This document shows, piece after piece, positions 12,570 to 23,890 of a stretch of DNA of 64,000 nt. The translations under genes and the position numbers were made by a program. Within the stretch, counting starts at the first letter, position 1, and each line of letters begins with the position of its first letter. The stretch is from Erythroxylum novogranatense. Lineage: Eukaryota; Streptophyta; Magnoliopsida; Malpighiales; Erythroxylaceae. The stretch lies in assembly GCA_029891385.1 (NCBI GenBank), contig CM057228.1:83998964-84062963 (forward strand), written 5' to 3'. The notes under the pieces are model-generated. The model was not told the DNA's origin. It searched no databases and saw only the letters and a program-made list of their open reading frames with translations.

Positions 12570-13444
12570 TGATTGCGCGTCGTAACGCTAGTCAAAATTA
12601 ATTAACTAGACTACTACTGTAGCAGTGACGAGTCTAGGTCGATTCCACAGAGAGTGTGTGTAAAGTTTAAGAAATAAAATTAATCAGTGTTTATGAAAAA
12701 GGGGTGTAACATCCCGTTACCGATACGATGAGCATATTGATAATTGGGACAGGATATGAATTTTTACTGCATTTATTCATTGAGTATTATTTTTGGCCTC
12801 TGATTTTAGAGGGATAGATCATTTTGCACATGCATAATTGCGATTATGTTTTGAATTGTAAATTTTGAGATAATTATGTTAGATATGATTTATTGGGAAT
12901 TAAGGGATAATTTGAATGGAATAGTTGAATTGGAGTGTCTTAAGAGTGACTACCAGTGTATAGTGACCCATAGGAAAATTTATGAGAAATTTGAGAGAAA
13001 ATGTCAGGACCGAAATTTTCTGAGTATCGGACCGATTGATTGTGCAGTACTGAAAAATGGTCCAATGGCAATGGAAAATTTAGATTTATGAGTTTAGGAA
13101 TTATTGTGATGAGCCATTGGAATTTAAAGACTCAAATTAAATGAATTTGAGGACTTAAGTCTTAAGAACTATAGGTTGAAAATTAACCCTTATATTGTTC
13201 TAAGTTCAAATTCCTCCTTGTCTCACTTTGCAAAACCTAAGACTTTTTCTCCTTCCTCTTCTCTTCGACGATTTGATCTTTTCCCCTTGGAGAGTCTTGC
13301 TTGTTCTCTTTCATTGTGGTTGAAGCTCAGCTGGAAAACCTTAGAGATGTTGATGGTTAGCTTGCCTATGGAGGATCACCGTGGGTGTTAGAGTTTGAGA
13401 GATTCTTGGAGATTTAGGGTTTGAGGATTTGAGAGCTTGATTTG

Positions 13445-14913
13445 GTAAGTTTAATGGCTTAATGTTGTTATTTATGGTTATTTGATGCATTTATGGTATT
13501 TATTGTGTTAGGTTGGGTAGTTTGAGAGTGATTAATACCGGTTTTTAGAGAGAGAAATGAGAGGAAATCGATCGGAGAAGATGAAGTGACCCGCACGACG
13601 CGACGTTTGCAAGTGGCCTCGCCGCGACGAGTAATTGCGTATTCGCCGCGACGAACAGAGCGAGATGTTGCAGCGAGCGTGTGGATCTTCGTCGCGACGA
13701 GCGTCCCTTTGTACGCCGCGGCGAGAGACCTTAGGCCGCGATGAGGGATAGAATTTTGAATGGGTTGTTTTAGTTTATGGGGCATAATTTTTGGTGTAGA
13801 CCTCCAATTGAGGTGGTTTTAAATTCGTTATGATCTAGAGAAAGAAGTCTACAATTGAGGAAAAGAATGAAAGTTAGAATTTAATTTAAGTGTGGTCTCA
13901 ATTATTGAGAGAAAGTCGGTTATAGTTCCCAATGCAATCTAAGAATCGTATATTGATAATTAGGGTTTAAATTGGAGATGTATGAAATCGATGGATGCTA
14001 TTGATCTAGTAAATAGTGAATTTTGGTTGTGAGGCGAGAGATAGCGAAATTGGATTATAGCACCGGAAAATCATGAACATGCATCGCACAGCTTTGAATT
14101 AAGACATGTGCATTATCGAATTTCTTTGATTGAGCATCTAGTGATGAGAATTTGTTTAAATTGTTATAGAGGCACCGTTGGATCGTCAGTCCACGGATAT
14201 TGCTGGGACTTCCAGACAGTAGCTCGGAAGTTACAGGTGAGTAACCTAGTTGGTTCCTCAATCTTTGTGTGTTAAATGTTCTATGAATGTGTGAATTGTT
14301 TGCCAATGTGAGTGCTTGCAACTGTGAAATAGATGTGATGAACTTATGAGAAAATGTTCTGAATGCGATAAATAAAATTGATTGATATATATGTTATTGA
14401 TTGTGCAAGTGTGAGTGCATGCTAGGCATGATTAAAATCAGTAATTAATAGTTGTTACTGGAGCAATTAGTGATCAGAGCTTTGAGCTCGATTATCAGTG
14501 AAAGGGCCTAAGGCCGAAAGGGAATAGTGCATACCCAGAGGGCTCTCCTATCCCTAATGTGAGCGGGCAGTAGTGCATACCCTGAGGGCTCTCCTACTTG
14601 CCTAAAATGCGATTTTTGTGTAATGTGCCCGAATCGACAAGATTGGCCACAACACCGACATAAAATGAGAAGTGGCATACATTATGCATCTGACTGTATT
14701 GTGAAAATTGAGAATGCGCGTATTATGTGACGATTGCGCAGTGACATGTCTGATTTATGTTATGATGAAAATGTGTAAATTGTCTTATAGTGTTCCGAAT
14801 GTGTTATTGTGTGACTATGTGATATATTGTGTATATGCATGAGTTGGGTGAACCATCGATGATGGTTTCTCATTGAGTTTGCAAACTCATCCAACATTGT
14901 AAATATTTTTCAG
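13445..14913 (+). promoter_or_regulatory. Predicted spliced leader in A LTR: two introns and a 67-nt mini-exon
   Basis: A GTAAGT donor at 13445 follows a pyrimidine-rich stretch that reads like a 5' UTR (13200-13320). An acceptor TTGTTATAG ends at 14169. A 67-nt exon covers 14170-14236, then a strong donor GTGAGT at 14237. Intron 2 ends with ATTTTTCAG at 14913. Just upstream of that acceptor are two short hairpins: GAACCATC/GATGGTTT (14850-14868) and GAGTTTGCAAACTC (14875-14888). The same order and almost the same exon length occur in LTRs of families B, C and D, which supports function. Splicing is inferred from sequence only. Confidence 0.6.
13590..13750 (+). repeat. GC-rich palindromic word array in A 5' LTR
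   Basis: About seven versions of TCGTCGCGACGAG / CGCCGCGACGAG, spaced roughly 15-30 bases apart, lie in otherwise AT-rich LTR sequence inside predicted intron 1. The 3' LTR copy at about 42160-42300 has about six. Related arrays occur in element C LTRs. Confidence 0.85.
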
Positions 14914-15305
14914 GGCAGCGTTAGTAGATTCCTAGCTCCCGTGATAGATTTTTCCTGCCGTGTGAGTTCGTGGGCAAGAGAAGCGATGGCACACATGTCG
15001 GTCAGCTGGGACGATTTTTGGGGATGACTTAGTATAGACTTTTGTATCAGTTTCCTTTTTGGGATATTGTATTGAGACTGTAGGGGATTGATAGACTTGT
15101 CTATATTTTCGTTAGTATTGTGAAATGAAAGATTATTGTGGTTTTAAAATTTAGTGATTTGCATAATTCAGTTGAATTGTATTGATGCCATACGAGTATT
15201 TAGTGATTGATTTCGTTAGTAGCACTTCCTTACTGTGGGATACGCGTCGGAACGACCCTCGGGCGTCCTGGTGCGTACTCTACGGTAAGGGGGCGCTACA
15301 TTAGG

Positions 15306-15318
15306 TGGTATCAGAGCA
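15306..15318 (+). promoter_or_regulatory. Primer binding site, tRNA-iMet
   Basis: TGGTATCAGAGCA, 5 bases after the 5' LTR, is complementary to the 3' end of plant initiator methionine tRNA. This is the usual primer for minus-strand synthesis in chromoviruses. Confidence 0.95.
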
Positions 15319-15332
15319 TGGTTTGACATCTT

Positions 15333-16787
15333 TTGGGCATAGTGTATTTTAGGCTTGAATTTCAGCGAGAAAAAGCAGAAATTGATCAGATTCTTGTTTG
15401 TTATAGGTCATCCATTCTTGGAGATCAAGTGGATCAACCAGCTGACCTAGGATCAGTGGGAGCTAGTAGAGAGTCCTCTATGCCTCATTCTGAGGAGTTA
15501 CCTCCTAGAGTTCCCGTGAGACGGGATAGGAGGTATGATAGGCATGCATGGTGGAGCCGTTGACTTCTATGGCGTAGCAGACACTCGCCGAGGTGAGGAT
15601 GGTTGGAAAGGATGAGAGAGTCCTCCATCGGATGGTGTGACTCGAGGAGCGCTTTGACTATGCAGGATTTCGCTTGTGGTCCGCTTATCGGTGGTGGAAG
15701 ATTGTTCCGGCAAGTACCACTGGGCCTGCGCATCGACATGGGATGATTTTTCGAGGGCATTCAGAGATAACTTCATGCCCAAGGTTTTTAGAGATGAAGA
15801 TGCAAGAGTTCCTTGAGTTGAGACAGGGGTCGATGACAGTAGCTGAGTATGAGGTACGGTTTAATGAGCTGATGGGGTATGCTTCTGTCTTAATTGCTTC
15901 AGAGTCTGATAGGTGCCGGAGATTCGAGGGAGGGCTTAATATGAAGATTCGTACCAGGTTAGCCCGATCTGATATGAGCACCTTTGTTGAGCTGAGAGCT
16001 GCAGCATGAGAGTCGGCAGACCGAGATGAGCCAAGCCGAAGTCTGGTCGGGGCCCTGGGGCAAGAGACCGAGTGATGCCGTGGTAGTGAGAGTAGAGGAT
16101 TGATGGCGCTGCACCGGGACCTTGTGTCGTCTGGAGGAGGTAGACGACCCAGATTTGGGCAGAGAGGCGAATTGCTCGGTGGTAGTGGTCGTGGCAGACT
16201 AGAGGTTCAAGCCGATTCTCCATTGTGTGAGTATTGAGAGGCGACAGATGGGAGGCCGAGATTTACCGGAGCGTGTCTCAAGTGTGGCTCCATGGACCAT
16301 CGGATCCGGAGTGTCCTTATATCTGGAGGCCCATCCACTATGACCGGTAGATCGGCGATAATACCACTGCAAAGCAGAGTCGTGGAGGTGGATAGGATTT
16401 AGGGGTCGAGGTAGAGGCCGAGGCCGAGTGAGGATCAGAGTGAGGACGAGGATGAACAACCGACAACAGCCCCTGTGAGTCTATGCTATGACTCGGCAGG
16501 AGGCTCGAGTCCCAGATGTTGTCATGGGTATGCTTTTGATTTACGGCTTTGAGGCATATGCATTGTTGGATCTGGATCCACTCATTCATTCATTGCACCG
16601 CCTGTGGCATGTAGACTGCATTGTGATAAGGAGAGATTACAGTGTGGGCTAGAGGTGAGTACACCTCTAGGTAGTCGTTGTGTTGGGAGAGGTCTGCAAG
16701 GATGCTCGATTCAAATAGATCAGCATTTTGAGTCAGATCTCATAGTGTTGCCTCGAGAGAGATAGACGTGATTTTGGGGATGGGTGG
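15333..16787 (+). pseudogene. Element A gag and protease, frameshifted
   Basis: Gag pieces in several frames include a capsid-type segment at 15674-16009 with MKMQEFLELRQG, MTVAEYEVRFNEL and DRCRRFEGGL. A zinc-knuckle fragment with CLKCGSMDH lies near 16275-16305. Protease sequence lies near 16555-16610, where a one-base loss in the DLGSTHSF-type active-site region breaks the frame. Comparison with the same region of element B shows many 1-2 base indels. Some of these match the CAG/CTG pattern suspected to be a sequence artefact, so the frame may be less damaged than it appears. Gag would form the virus-like particle and protease would mature the polyprotein. Confidence 0.8.
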
Positions 16788-18188
16788 TTGTTGCATGGGA
16801 TCGTGATGGATTGCTATACCAAGGAGGTTGTGTTAGAGTCTCCTGGTCAGCCTAGAGCTGTATTTCGAGGTGTTAGTCAGGCAGTGCCAGCCAGGATGAT
16901 TTCATTTCTGAGTGCTCTGAGGTTGATGCAGGGATGTTGTGAGGCGTATTTGGCTCATGTGGTGGATTCCAGAGTTGAGAAGAGGTTGCAGGATATTCCC
17001 GTGATTAGGGAATTTCCAGATGTGTTTTCTGAAGAGTTACCGGGTTTGCCGCCGGACCGGGAAACAGAGTTTTCGATTGACCTCGTTCCAGGTACCGCTC
17101 CTATCTCCATACCTCCATATAGGATGGCACCGGTGGAACTGAGGGAGCTTAAGGCTCAGTTGCAGGAGCTTCTGGATAAGGGGTTTATTAGGCCCAGTGT
17201 ATCGCCGTGGGGAGCTCCAGTGTTGTTTGTGAAGAAGAAGGACGAGACTTTGAGATTGTGCATCGATTATAGGCAGTTGAATCGGGTGACAGTGAAGAAT
17301 AAGTATCCACTGCCTAGGATCGACGATTTATTTGATCAGTTACAGGGGGCTCAGGTGTTCACTAAGTTGGATCTGAGGTCAGGATATTATCAGTTGAGGA
17401 TTGCAGAGGCCGATGCGCCTAAGAGTGTCTTTAGGAGCAGGTATGGGCATTTCGAGTTCCTAGTGATGCCGTTTGCGTTGACTAATACCCCGGCAGCCTT
17501 CGTGGCCTTGATGAATAAGGTTTTTCAGCCATACCTTGATCAGTTTATTATTGTGTTTATTGATGATATTCTAGTGTATTTGAGAGATAGACGGGAGCAT
17601 GCGGAGCATCTGAGGATTGTGCTGCAGATTATGAGAGAGAGGCAGTTGTATGCCAAATTCAAAAAATGTGAATTTTGGCTAGATGAGGTGGTATTTCTAG
17701 GCCATATTGTGTCTGGTGAGGGTATCCAGGTGGATCCTCGCAAGGTTGAGGCAGTGAGGAGTTGGGAGGTTCCGAGGAATGTGTCAGAGGTGCGGAGTTT
17801 TCTCGGACTAGCAGGATATTACCGGAGGTTTGTCGAGGGATTTTTAGTGATCTCAGCCCCTTTGACAAAACTTCTGAAGAAGAATGTGGCTTTCAGATGG
17901 ACTGATGAGTGTCAGAGGAGCTTTGAGGAGCTAAAACATCAGTTGACGACAGCACCGGTGTTAGCTTTGCCATCGGGATCTGGAGGTTTTGAGGTTTTCA
18001 GTGATGCTTCGCAGCAGCGACTGGGTTGTGTTTTGATGCAGTGTGGTAGAGTGATAGCGTATGCCTCGAGACAGTTGAGGTCTCACGAGGCTAATTACCC
18101 GATTCATGATTTGAGTTGGCGCGATCGTGTTTGCTCTGAAGATTTGGAGACATTATTTGTATGGGGAGACGTTCCAGATCTTCACTGA
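16788..18188 (+). pseudogene. Element A reverse transcriptase and start of RNase H
   Basis: An open frame of 466 codons, with the start chosen by convention inside the polyprotein. Residues about 85-130 hold the [19 protein letters not shown] region and [24 protein letters not shown] and the palm motif FIDDILVY (the YxDD box, with F) follow at about residues 190-270. The connection domain [15 protein letters not shown] comes next. RNase H starts with VFSDASQQ, whose Asp is catalytic. The frame is lost near 18115 within HDL(E)LAA, so the last 25 residues are out of frame and RNase H continues in another frame from 18127. It copies the element RNA into cDNA when intact. Confidence 0.92.
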
Positions 18189-18766
18189 TCATAAGAGTTT
18201 GCGGTATTTGCTGAGTCAGAGAGAGCTGAATCTGAGACAAAGGAGATGGATTGAGTTGCTGAAGGATTATGACTGCACGATTGAGTATCATCCAGGGAAG
18301 GCCAATGTGGTGGCAGATGCATTGAGTAGGAGATCTCATATCAGTGCAGCTCAGATACAGATTGGGAGATTGCCTAGTTTGATCCAGTTGAGAGCTCTTA
18401 ATGTGCAGATGGACTTGGCTCAGGATGGAGCTCTGATCGTTACTTTGAGGCTTAGGCAGATGTTGCATGACAGGATCAGGAGAGTTCAGGACCAGGATCC
18501 TGTGTTGGTGAGATTGATGGATAGAGTAAGATCTGGTTTGCCTTCTGATTTCGAGTTGAGAGATGGGACATTGTGGATGGGACAAAGATTATGTGTTCCA
18601 GATATAGATGATTTGAGGCGTGAGATTTTGGAGGAAGCGCATGTAGCTGCCTATGCTATGCATCCTGGTATGACCAAGATGTATAACACTCTCAAGTTGC
18701 ATTTCTGGTGGCCAGGCATGAAAAGGCAGGTGGCAGAGTTTGTTTCTCGGTGTCTGACGTACCAGC
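18116..18766 (+). pseudogene. Element A RNase H end and integrase zinc domain
   Basis: The frame continuing from 18127 has [40 protein letters not shown] and the [13 protein letters not shown] end of RNase H. The integrase HHCC region follows: the histidines of [13 protein letters not shown], then HFWWPGMK and C-LTY, where the second zinc cysteine is now Tyr. It stops at QQV where element C is inserted, and the remaining integrase resumes at 40078. Confidence 0.88.
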
Positions 18767-19716
18767 AGGTTTGTTGGGCCCGGGTCCCAGATCCCCATTC
18801 CCGAGGCGGCCCCTCCGGCTGCGCCCGCGACGAGCTTCCAAACATTCAGACCCGATCCCAACATCCATACAAAGGTCAATTCGCACATGCATTTTTACAC
18901 ACAAAAATCAAACATATAATCATTCGAGCTATAAATTAAATACCCCAAAAATCAAGGGCCACATGCCATTACGATCCAAAAGAAATTCAACAAGTATGTT
19001 TAACCATACATAATACGAAATATGTCTAAATCCCAAAATACATGAACATGCTCCATGATGATATGCTTGGAGGGCCAACTAAAGTACTAACTTAATACAA
19101 GCTCCTAAATGTCTTGGAGTGTCCGATGCCTTGCAAGATCAACGATCGCCCTCGTTCACTTTTGAGGAGGGAGATAATGGGGTGAGAGTCATAAGCTCAT
19201 GGCATATACATTTATAGTCATTGGCAACGAGCCACACAATCAAGCATATACATATATATATGTATACAAGAATATAGCAAGTCATCATGCATCATGCTCA
19301 GCAAATCTATAATGAATGCACACAAATGGTTCGAGAGTTCCGTAAAAATGATCCGGATAAACCGAAGTTTATACCGTAAACTATCCGAGTCCGATTTCTC
19401 AAGGATCTTATGGCCTCAAGCGGGCAGCCGGGAGAAGGCTATACGTCGACGTGCACGTGACTTTCCATCCCTAACTCTCTTACCCAAACAAAGCACATAA
19501 CGATTCGTTTCATGCCCAAAACATTTTATCAAAGCTTTCATATTTTCCATTCTCTTCGTTCTTACACAATGTCATAATGACAATCAAGGCAGTTTATAAT
19601 CATATTCACCATGCATTGCAATATTTCTCATAATTTAACACAAGCAGTGTCAAACACATGCAAGCAAGCATACACATAGCGCCCATACACACAATAACCA
19701 TAAATATATTACCCAC

Positions 19717-20516
19717 CTGATATCGCTCGAGAATCCAATTCACTGGTGTTCTTCCTCTTACGATGGAATCAGGTCGGCTTGGTTTCCTAACACAAACCAA
19801 ACTTTCATTCAATCAATATTCAAAGAAAATATTCAATAAGCATGAAAATCCAAACTAAAGCACTAAAAGTCTCCACTCGACCTCCACCTAATATTCCGAA
19901 CCCTTAGAGGCTAATTCCAAACTTCCCTTCTTTATACAACTTGTAGCCCTTTATCTCTAGTTCTCAACAAATCCAAAATCATCTCAATTGGACATCTACA
20001 CCAAAAGATATGCCCAAAATACCAAAATATATCTTTGCTGGAAAACAGGGGTTCGCCGCGGCGAAGCCCCGCTCGTCGCGGCTAACGAGTTGTGCTCACT
20101 GCTGCATGCACGCAAGCGTGCGCCGCGACGAACACCCCTTTGCACGTCGTGACGTTGTTCCCTTTCCACGCACGTCGCGACGAATTTAATTTCTGCTCGT
20201 CGCGACGAACTCGCACGTCGTGGCGTGTTCATACGCATGTCACGACGTACAGGCCTGGAGAACGACTCCGAAACCCGATTTCTAGCATTTTCCCACTTCA
20301 ATCCTTTCCCTTTTCCAAATACAACACATCTAAACCTTAGATCAAGTCCTACACTACATTTCTAACCCAGTAGCAACTCAAAATCAGTCATAAACGCATC
20401 AACCCAAGAAATCTAACCATTTATACCTTTCAAACCCTAAAACCACCGATTCTACTACATTCCACACCCTCTAAGTTAAATCTAACCAAAACAAGTTTAA
20501 ACAGAGCGAAACTTAC
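19717..20516 (-). promoter_or_regulatory. Predicted leader intron 1 and 70-nt mini-exon in C 3' LTR
   Basis: Read on the minus strand, a GTAAGT donor at 20516 is followed by intron 1. The acceptor TTTGTGTTAG leads to a 70-nt exon at 19786-19717 and then a CAG/GTGGGT donor at 19716. In the 5' LTR the same exon is 26882-26813. There, intron 2 can end at CTCCCCTCCTTAG (26192), preceded by a GAGCTTCACAGCTC hairpin that corresponds to GAGTTCGCAAACTC in B. The acceptor is less clear in the 3' LTR. The primary sequence differs from A, B and D but the layout matches. Confidence 0.5.
20040..20255 (-). repeat. GC-rich palindromic word array in C 3' LTR
   Basis: About eight versions of CGTCGCGACGAA / CGCCGCGGCGAAG are spaced 15-35 bases apart inside predicted intron 1. 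The 5' LTR copy (about 27145-27352) also has about eight, but not the same set: it gains a unit around an ATTAATTCGCACATCGCGAC segment and lacks the first CGCCGCGGCGAAG. Confidence 0.85.
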
Positions 20517-20907
20517 CCGGAAATACTTCGAATCTGTCGGAAATCCTCAAAGATCGCAACTCTCTTTTTCTCTTCTCTTCTTCCTCCACCGACGGCTTCC
20601 TCTTCTTCTTTTCTCCTTTCCTCTTCTTTTCCTTTCCTTATTCTCCTTCTAATTTCCTACTTAAGTCAAAGGAAGCATAAAGGCCATTATACCCTTCCTT
20701 GCGAAGCCTAAACCATTCTAACTCAAGTAACCTTCCCAAAATGCCCTCACACATAAATTTTATCCTTTCATTTCCCTTATACCATATTCAATTCAAATAA
20801 ATCCCAATTATACACTAATACTACCCATTTAATCAAATTAAGCCATAAACACATAATTAACACAATTCATGCTTAATGACATCATAAAAAAAAATCAGGG
20901 TCCAACA

Positions 20908-20921
20908 TTTCTCCCCCTTTT
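20908..20921 (-). promoter_or_regulatory. Element C polypurine tract
   Basis: On the minus strand AAAAGGGGGAGAAA sits immediately before the 3' LTR, as required for plus-strand priming. Confidence 0.9.
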
Positions 20922-22784
20922 AAAAGAAATTTCTTCCTCGAAATTTACCTGAAACATCGAAGAGATACGGATACTTCTCCTTCATAGCATCCAACGGCTC
21001 CCAAGTAGCCTCCTCTACCGAATGATTCCTCCACAGGACTTTGACTAGCTGAACTGTCTTGTTCCTGAGGACTTTTTCTTTGGTATCCAAAATTTCTACT
21101 GGAATTTCTTCATAACTCAGATCATCCATAATCGAACCTCACTGCTTTGAATGATATGAGAAAGATCCGATCTATACCTCCTCAGCATGGACACATGGAA
21201 GACATCGTGGATCTGCGACAATTCTGGAGGTAACGCCAACCTGTAGGCGAGTGGCCCAATCCTCTCAAGAATTTCATAAGGACCCACATACCTCGGACTC
21301 AACTTACCCTTCTTGCCAAACCTCAACACTCCTTTCCAAGGAGATGTCTTAAGGAACACTTTCTCACCGACTTCAAACTCCATCTCCTTTCGGTGAGCAT
21401 CAACATAACTCTTCATCCTATCTTGTGCTGCCTTAAGTCGCTGCTTAACCAAATTGACTTTCTCAACTGTCGTCTGAATCAATTCTGGTCTAACCAGTTT
21501 CCTCTCTCCTTCATCCCAACAGATCGGAGTCTTACACCTCCTGCCATACAATGCCTCATATGGAGCCATCTGAATGCTCGAATGGTACGAATTGTTATAA
21601 GCAAATTCGACCAATGGTAAATGCTCATCCCAAGCTCCTCTGAAATCCATCATACAAGCCCTAAGCATCCCCTCAAGTGTCCGAATGGTCCTCTCAGATT
21701 GACCATCCATCTGAGGATGAAAAGCCGTACTAAAATTCAGCTTAGTACCCAAAGCTTCCTGCAAACTGCTCCAAAATCTCGAAGTAAACCGAGGGTCTCT
21801 ATCAGAAACTATGGAATCTGGAATCCCATGCAACCTCACTATTTCATCAATATACTTCTTTGCTAGCACATGCAAAGAATCAGTCTGCTTGATCGCCAAG
21901 AAGTGAGCTGACTTCGCCAACCGATCCACTATAACCCAAATGGCATCATGCCTCCTACTGGTCTTAGGCAAACCCATCAGAAAATCCATGGTCACTCTTT
22001 GCCACTTCCATTCTGGGATGGACAATGGCCTCAACATACCTGAAGGTGCCTGGTGTTCAGCTTTGACTTGCTGACACACGAGACACTTACTGACATACTC
22101 TGCTACATCCCTTTTCATGCCCTTCCACCAAAAATGCTCTCTTAAATCCCTGTACATCCTGGTACTACCTGGATACATGGCATAAGGCACATTGTGTGCC
22201 TCATCCAAAATCTCATCCTTAACTACCTGCACATCCGGAATACACAGCCTGTCCCCCACTGTCATCAGTCCATCATCCCTCACTATTACCTCAGAAATTT
22301 TACCATTCTGAATTTCCTCTCTGAGCCTGCTCAAATATGCATCTTGAAACTGCAATTCCTTAACCTTCTCCCTGAGAATCGGTCTCACTCGAAAATTAGC
22401 CAGAAGACAATCCGGCTCTTCCTGCTTGAAGCTTACCTTAAGCTTGGCCATCTCCTCCAATAAAGGAAGATAAACTGTCCGAACATGAGCAATCGAAGAC
22501 TTCCTACTCAAAGCATCCGCTACCACATTGGCCTTGCCTAGATGATACTCAATTAGCAAATCATAATCCTTAAGCAATTCAATCCACCTTCTCTGCCTCA
22601 AATTCAGTTCCTTCTGGCTCAACAAGTACTTAAGACTCTTATGATCTGTAAAGATCCTCGTCTGAACTCCATACAAATAATGCCTCCAAATCTTCAAGGC
22701 AAAGATCATAGCTGCTAACTCCAAATCATGCGTCAGATAATTCAACTCATACGGCTTCAACTGCCTCGAAGCATAAGCAATCAC
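20920..22784 (-). pseudogene. Element C RNase H, integrase and chromodomain
   Basis: The frame 22784-21117 (555 codons) opens in RNase H ([45 protein letters not shown]). Integrase follows with the HHCC zinc region ending CLVCQQV, and catalytic Asp in TMDFLMGLP, Asp in [13 protein letters not shown] and Glu in [13 protein letters not shown]. The C-terminal domain has [21 protein letters not shown] and ends near [14 protein letters not shown] one-base shift near 21120-21130 puts the chromodomain in the next frame (21129-20920), with VKVLWRNHSVEEATWEP. Apart from that shift this is the best-preserved integrase in the window. The chromodomain is thought to guide insertion into heterochromatin. 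Confidence 0.93.
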
Positions 22785-23890
22785 CCGATCTCCCTACATC
22801 AAAACACAGCCAAGACCCTTCCTCGAAGCATCACTATACACGGTATAGCCCTCATCTCCAGAAGGCAAGACCAGAATCAGAGCACTCGTCAATCTGTGCT
22901 TGAGCTCCTCTGACACTCATCACTCCAAACAAACTTCTGATTTTTTCTCAACAACTTCGTCATCGGAGCGGATATCATAGAGAATCCCTCCACAAACCTC
23001 CTGTAGTAACTTGCCAAACCTAGAAAACTCCTCACTTTTGCTACATTCTTTGGGGCTTCCCAATTCACTACGGCTTCTATCTTCTTTGGGTCCACATGCA
23101 CCCCCTGTTCTGAAATCACATGTCCAAGAAATGCAACTTCCCTCAACCAAAATTAGCATTTATCGAATTTGGCATACAGCTCATTCCTCCTCAAAGTCTC
23201 CAAAGAAATCCTCAAATGCTCTTTATGCTCCCGATCACCCTTGGAATAAACCAATATATCATCAATAAAGACAATAATAAATTGGTCCAAGAATGGCTTA
23301 AAGACCCGATTCATCAAATTAATAAATGCTGCAGGTGCATTCGTCAATCCGAAAGGCATAACCAGAAACTCAAAATGTCCATACCGAGTCCTGAAAGCAG
23401 TCTTTGGCACATCCGACTCCTTAATCCTCAACTGATGGTAACCCGATCTCAAGTCTATCTTAGAGAAAACTTTCTCCCCTTGCAATTGATCAAACAGATC
23501 ATCAATGCGAGGAAGCGGATATCAGTTTTTCACTGTGACATGATTTAGCTTCCTATAGTCCACACACATCCTCAACGAGCCATCTTTCTTCTTCACAAAT
23601 AGGACCGGAGCTCCCCAAGGTGAAGAACTCGGTCTAACATACCCTTTCTCCAACATCTCCTCTAACTGCTCCTTAAGCTCTTTCAATTCCGCCGGAGCCA
23701 TCCGGTAGGGAGGAATTGAAATCGGCACCGTACCTGAAAGAAGCTCAATGGGAAACTCAATTTTCCTAGCTAGCGGTAGGCCTGGCAATTCTTCAAAAAA
23801 AGCATCCGAGAATTCCCGAACTACTGGAATATCCTCCAGTTGCCCTCTAACTGCTCTGGAGTCTACCACATAGGCCAAAATACCTCTCAT
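22785..23890 (-). pseudogene. Element C reverse transcriptase, with stops
   Basis: Three frame pieces hold [17 protein letters not shown] and [16 protein letters not shown] (23890-23522), [15 protein letters not shown] and [10 protein letters not shown] (23485-23153), and [17 protein letters not shown] with YYRRFVEGF (23146-22889). Breaks are a TGA in KN*YPLP near 23522, a TAA in KC*FWL at about 23153, a frameshift near 22910 and a TAG just before GDRVIAYA near 22787. The three stops are each one C-to-T step from a sense codon (CGA, CAA, CAG), the usual outcome of methylcytosine deamination. RT motifs are otherwise intact. Confidence 0.92.

Larger units (their letters stand above)
12705..15300 (+). 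repeat. Element A 5' LTR
   Basis: Starts TGTAACATCCCGTTACC and ends GGGGGCGCTACA, giving TG..CA ends. It is 2,596 bp, against 2,614 bp for the partner at 41240-43853. It is followed after 5 bases by the primer site. It carries the leader introns and mini-exon described separately. Confidence 0.95.
18772..20907 (-). repeat. Element C 3' LTR
   Basis: 2,136 bp between the AGGTT duplication and the polypurine tract. Differences from the 5' LTR (25802-27784 plus 39846-40072) include many C/T and G/A transitions, as expected from methylcytosine decay. Confidence 0.93.

Noticed and set aside
13176..13391. 71-codon frame repeated at 41749-41964 in both A LTRs as a small conserved protein
   Set aside because: It lies in the pyrimidine-rich 5' UTR-like part of the LTR. 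It is conserved between the two LTRs only because they are copies. No counterpart is seen in B or D.
12705..15300. Element A and element D1 or D2 as the two ends of one larger element
   Set aside because: A has its own matched LTR at 41240-43853 and an exact AGGGG duplication. D LTRs differ in sequence and carry the repeat block that A lacks.
15485..18904. Many minus-strand open frames across element A gag and RT
   Set aside because: They are shadows of the plus-strand gag-pol, opened by its codon composition.
20040..20255. CRISPR-like array of regularly repeated palindromes
   Set aside because: Repeats are about 12 bases, degenerate and irregularly spaced, inside a plant LTR. CRISPR does not occur in plant nuclear DNA.
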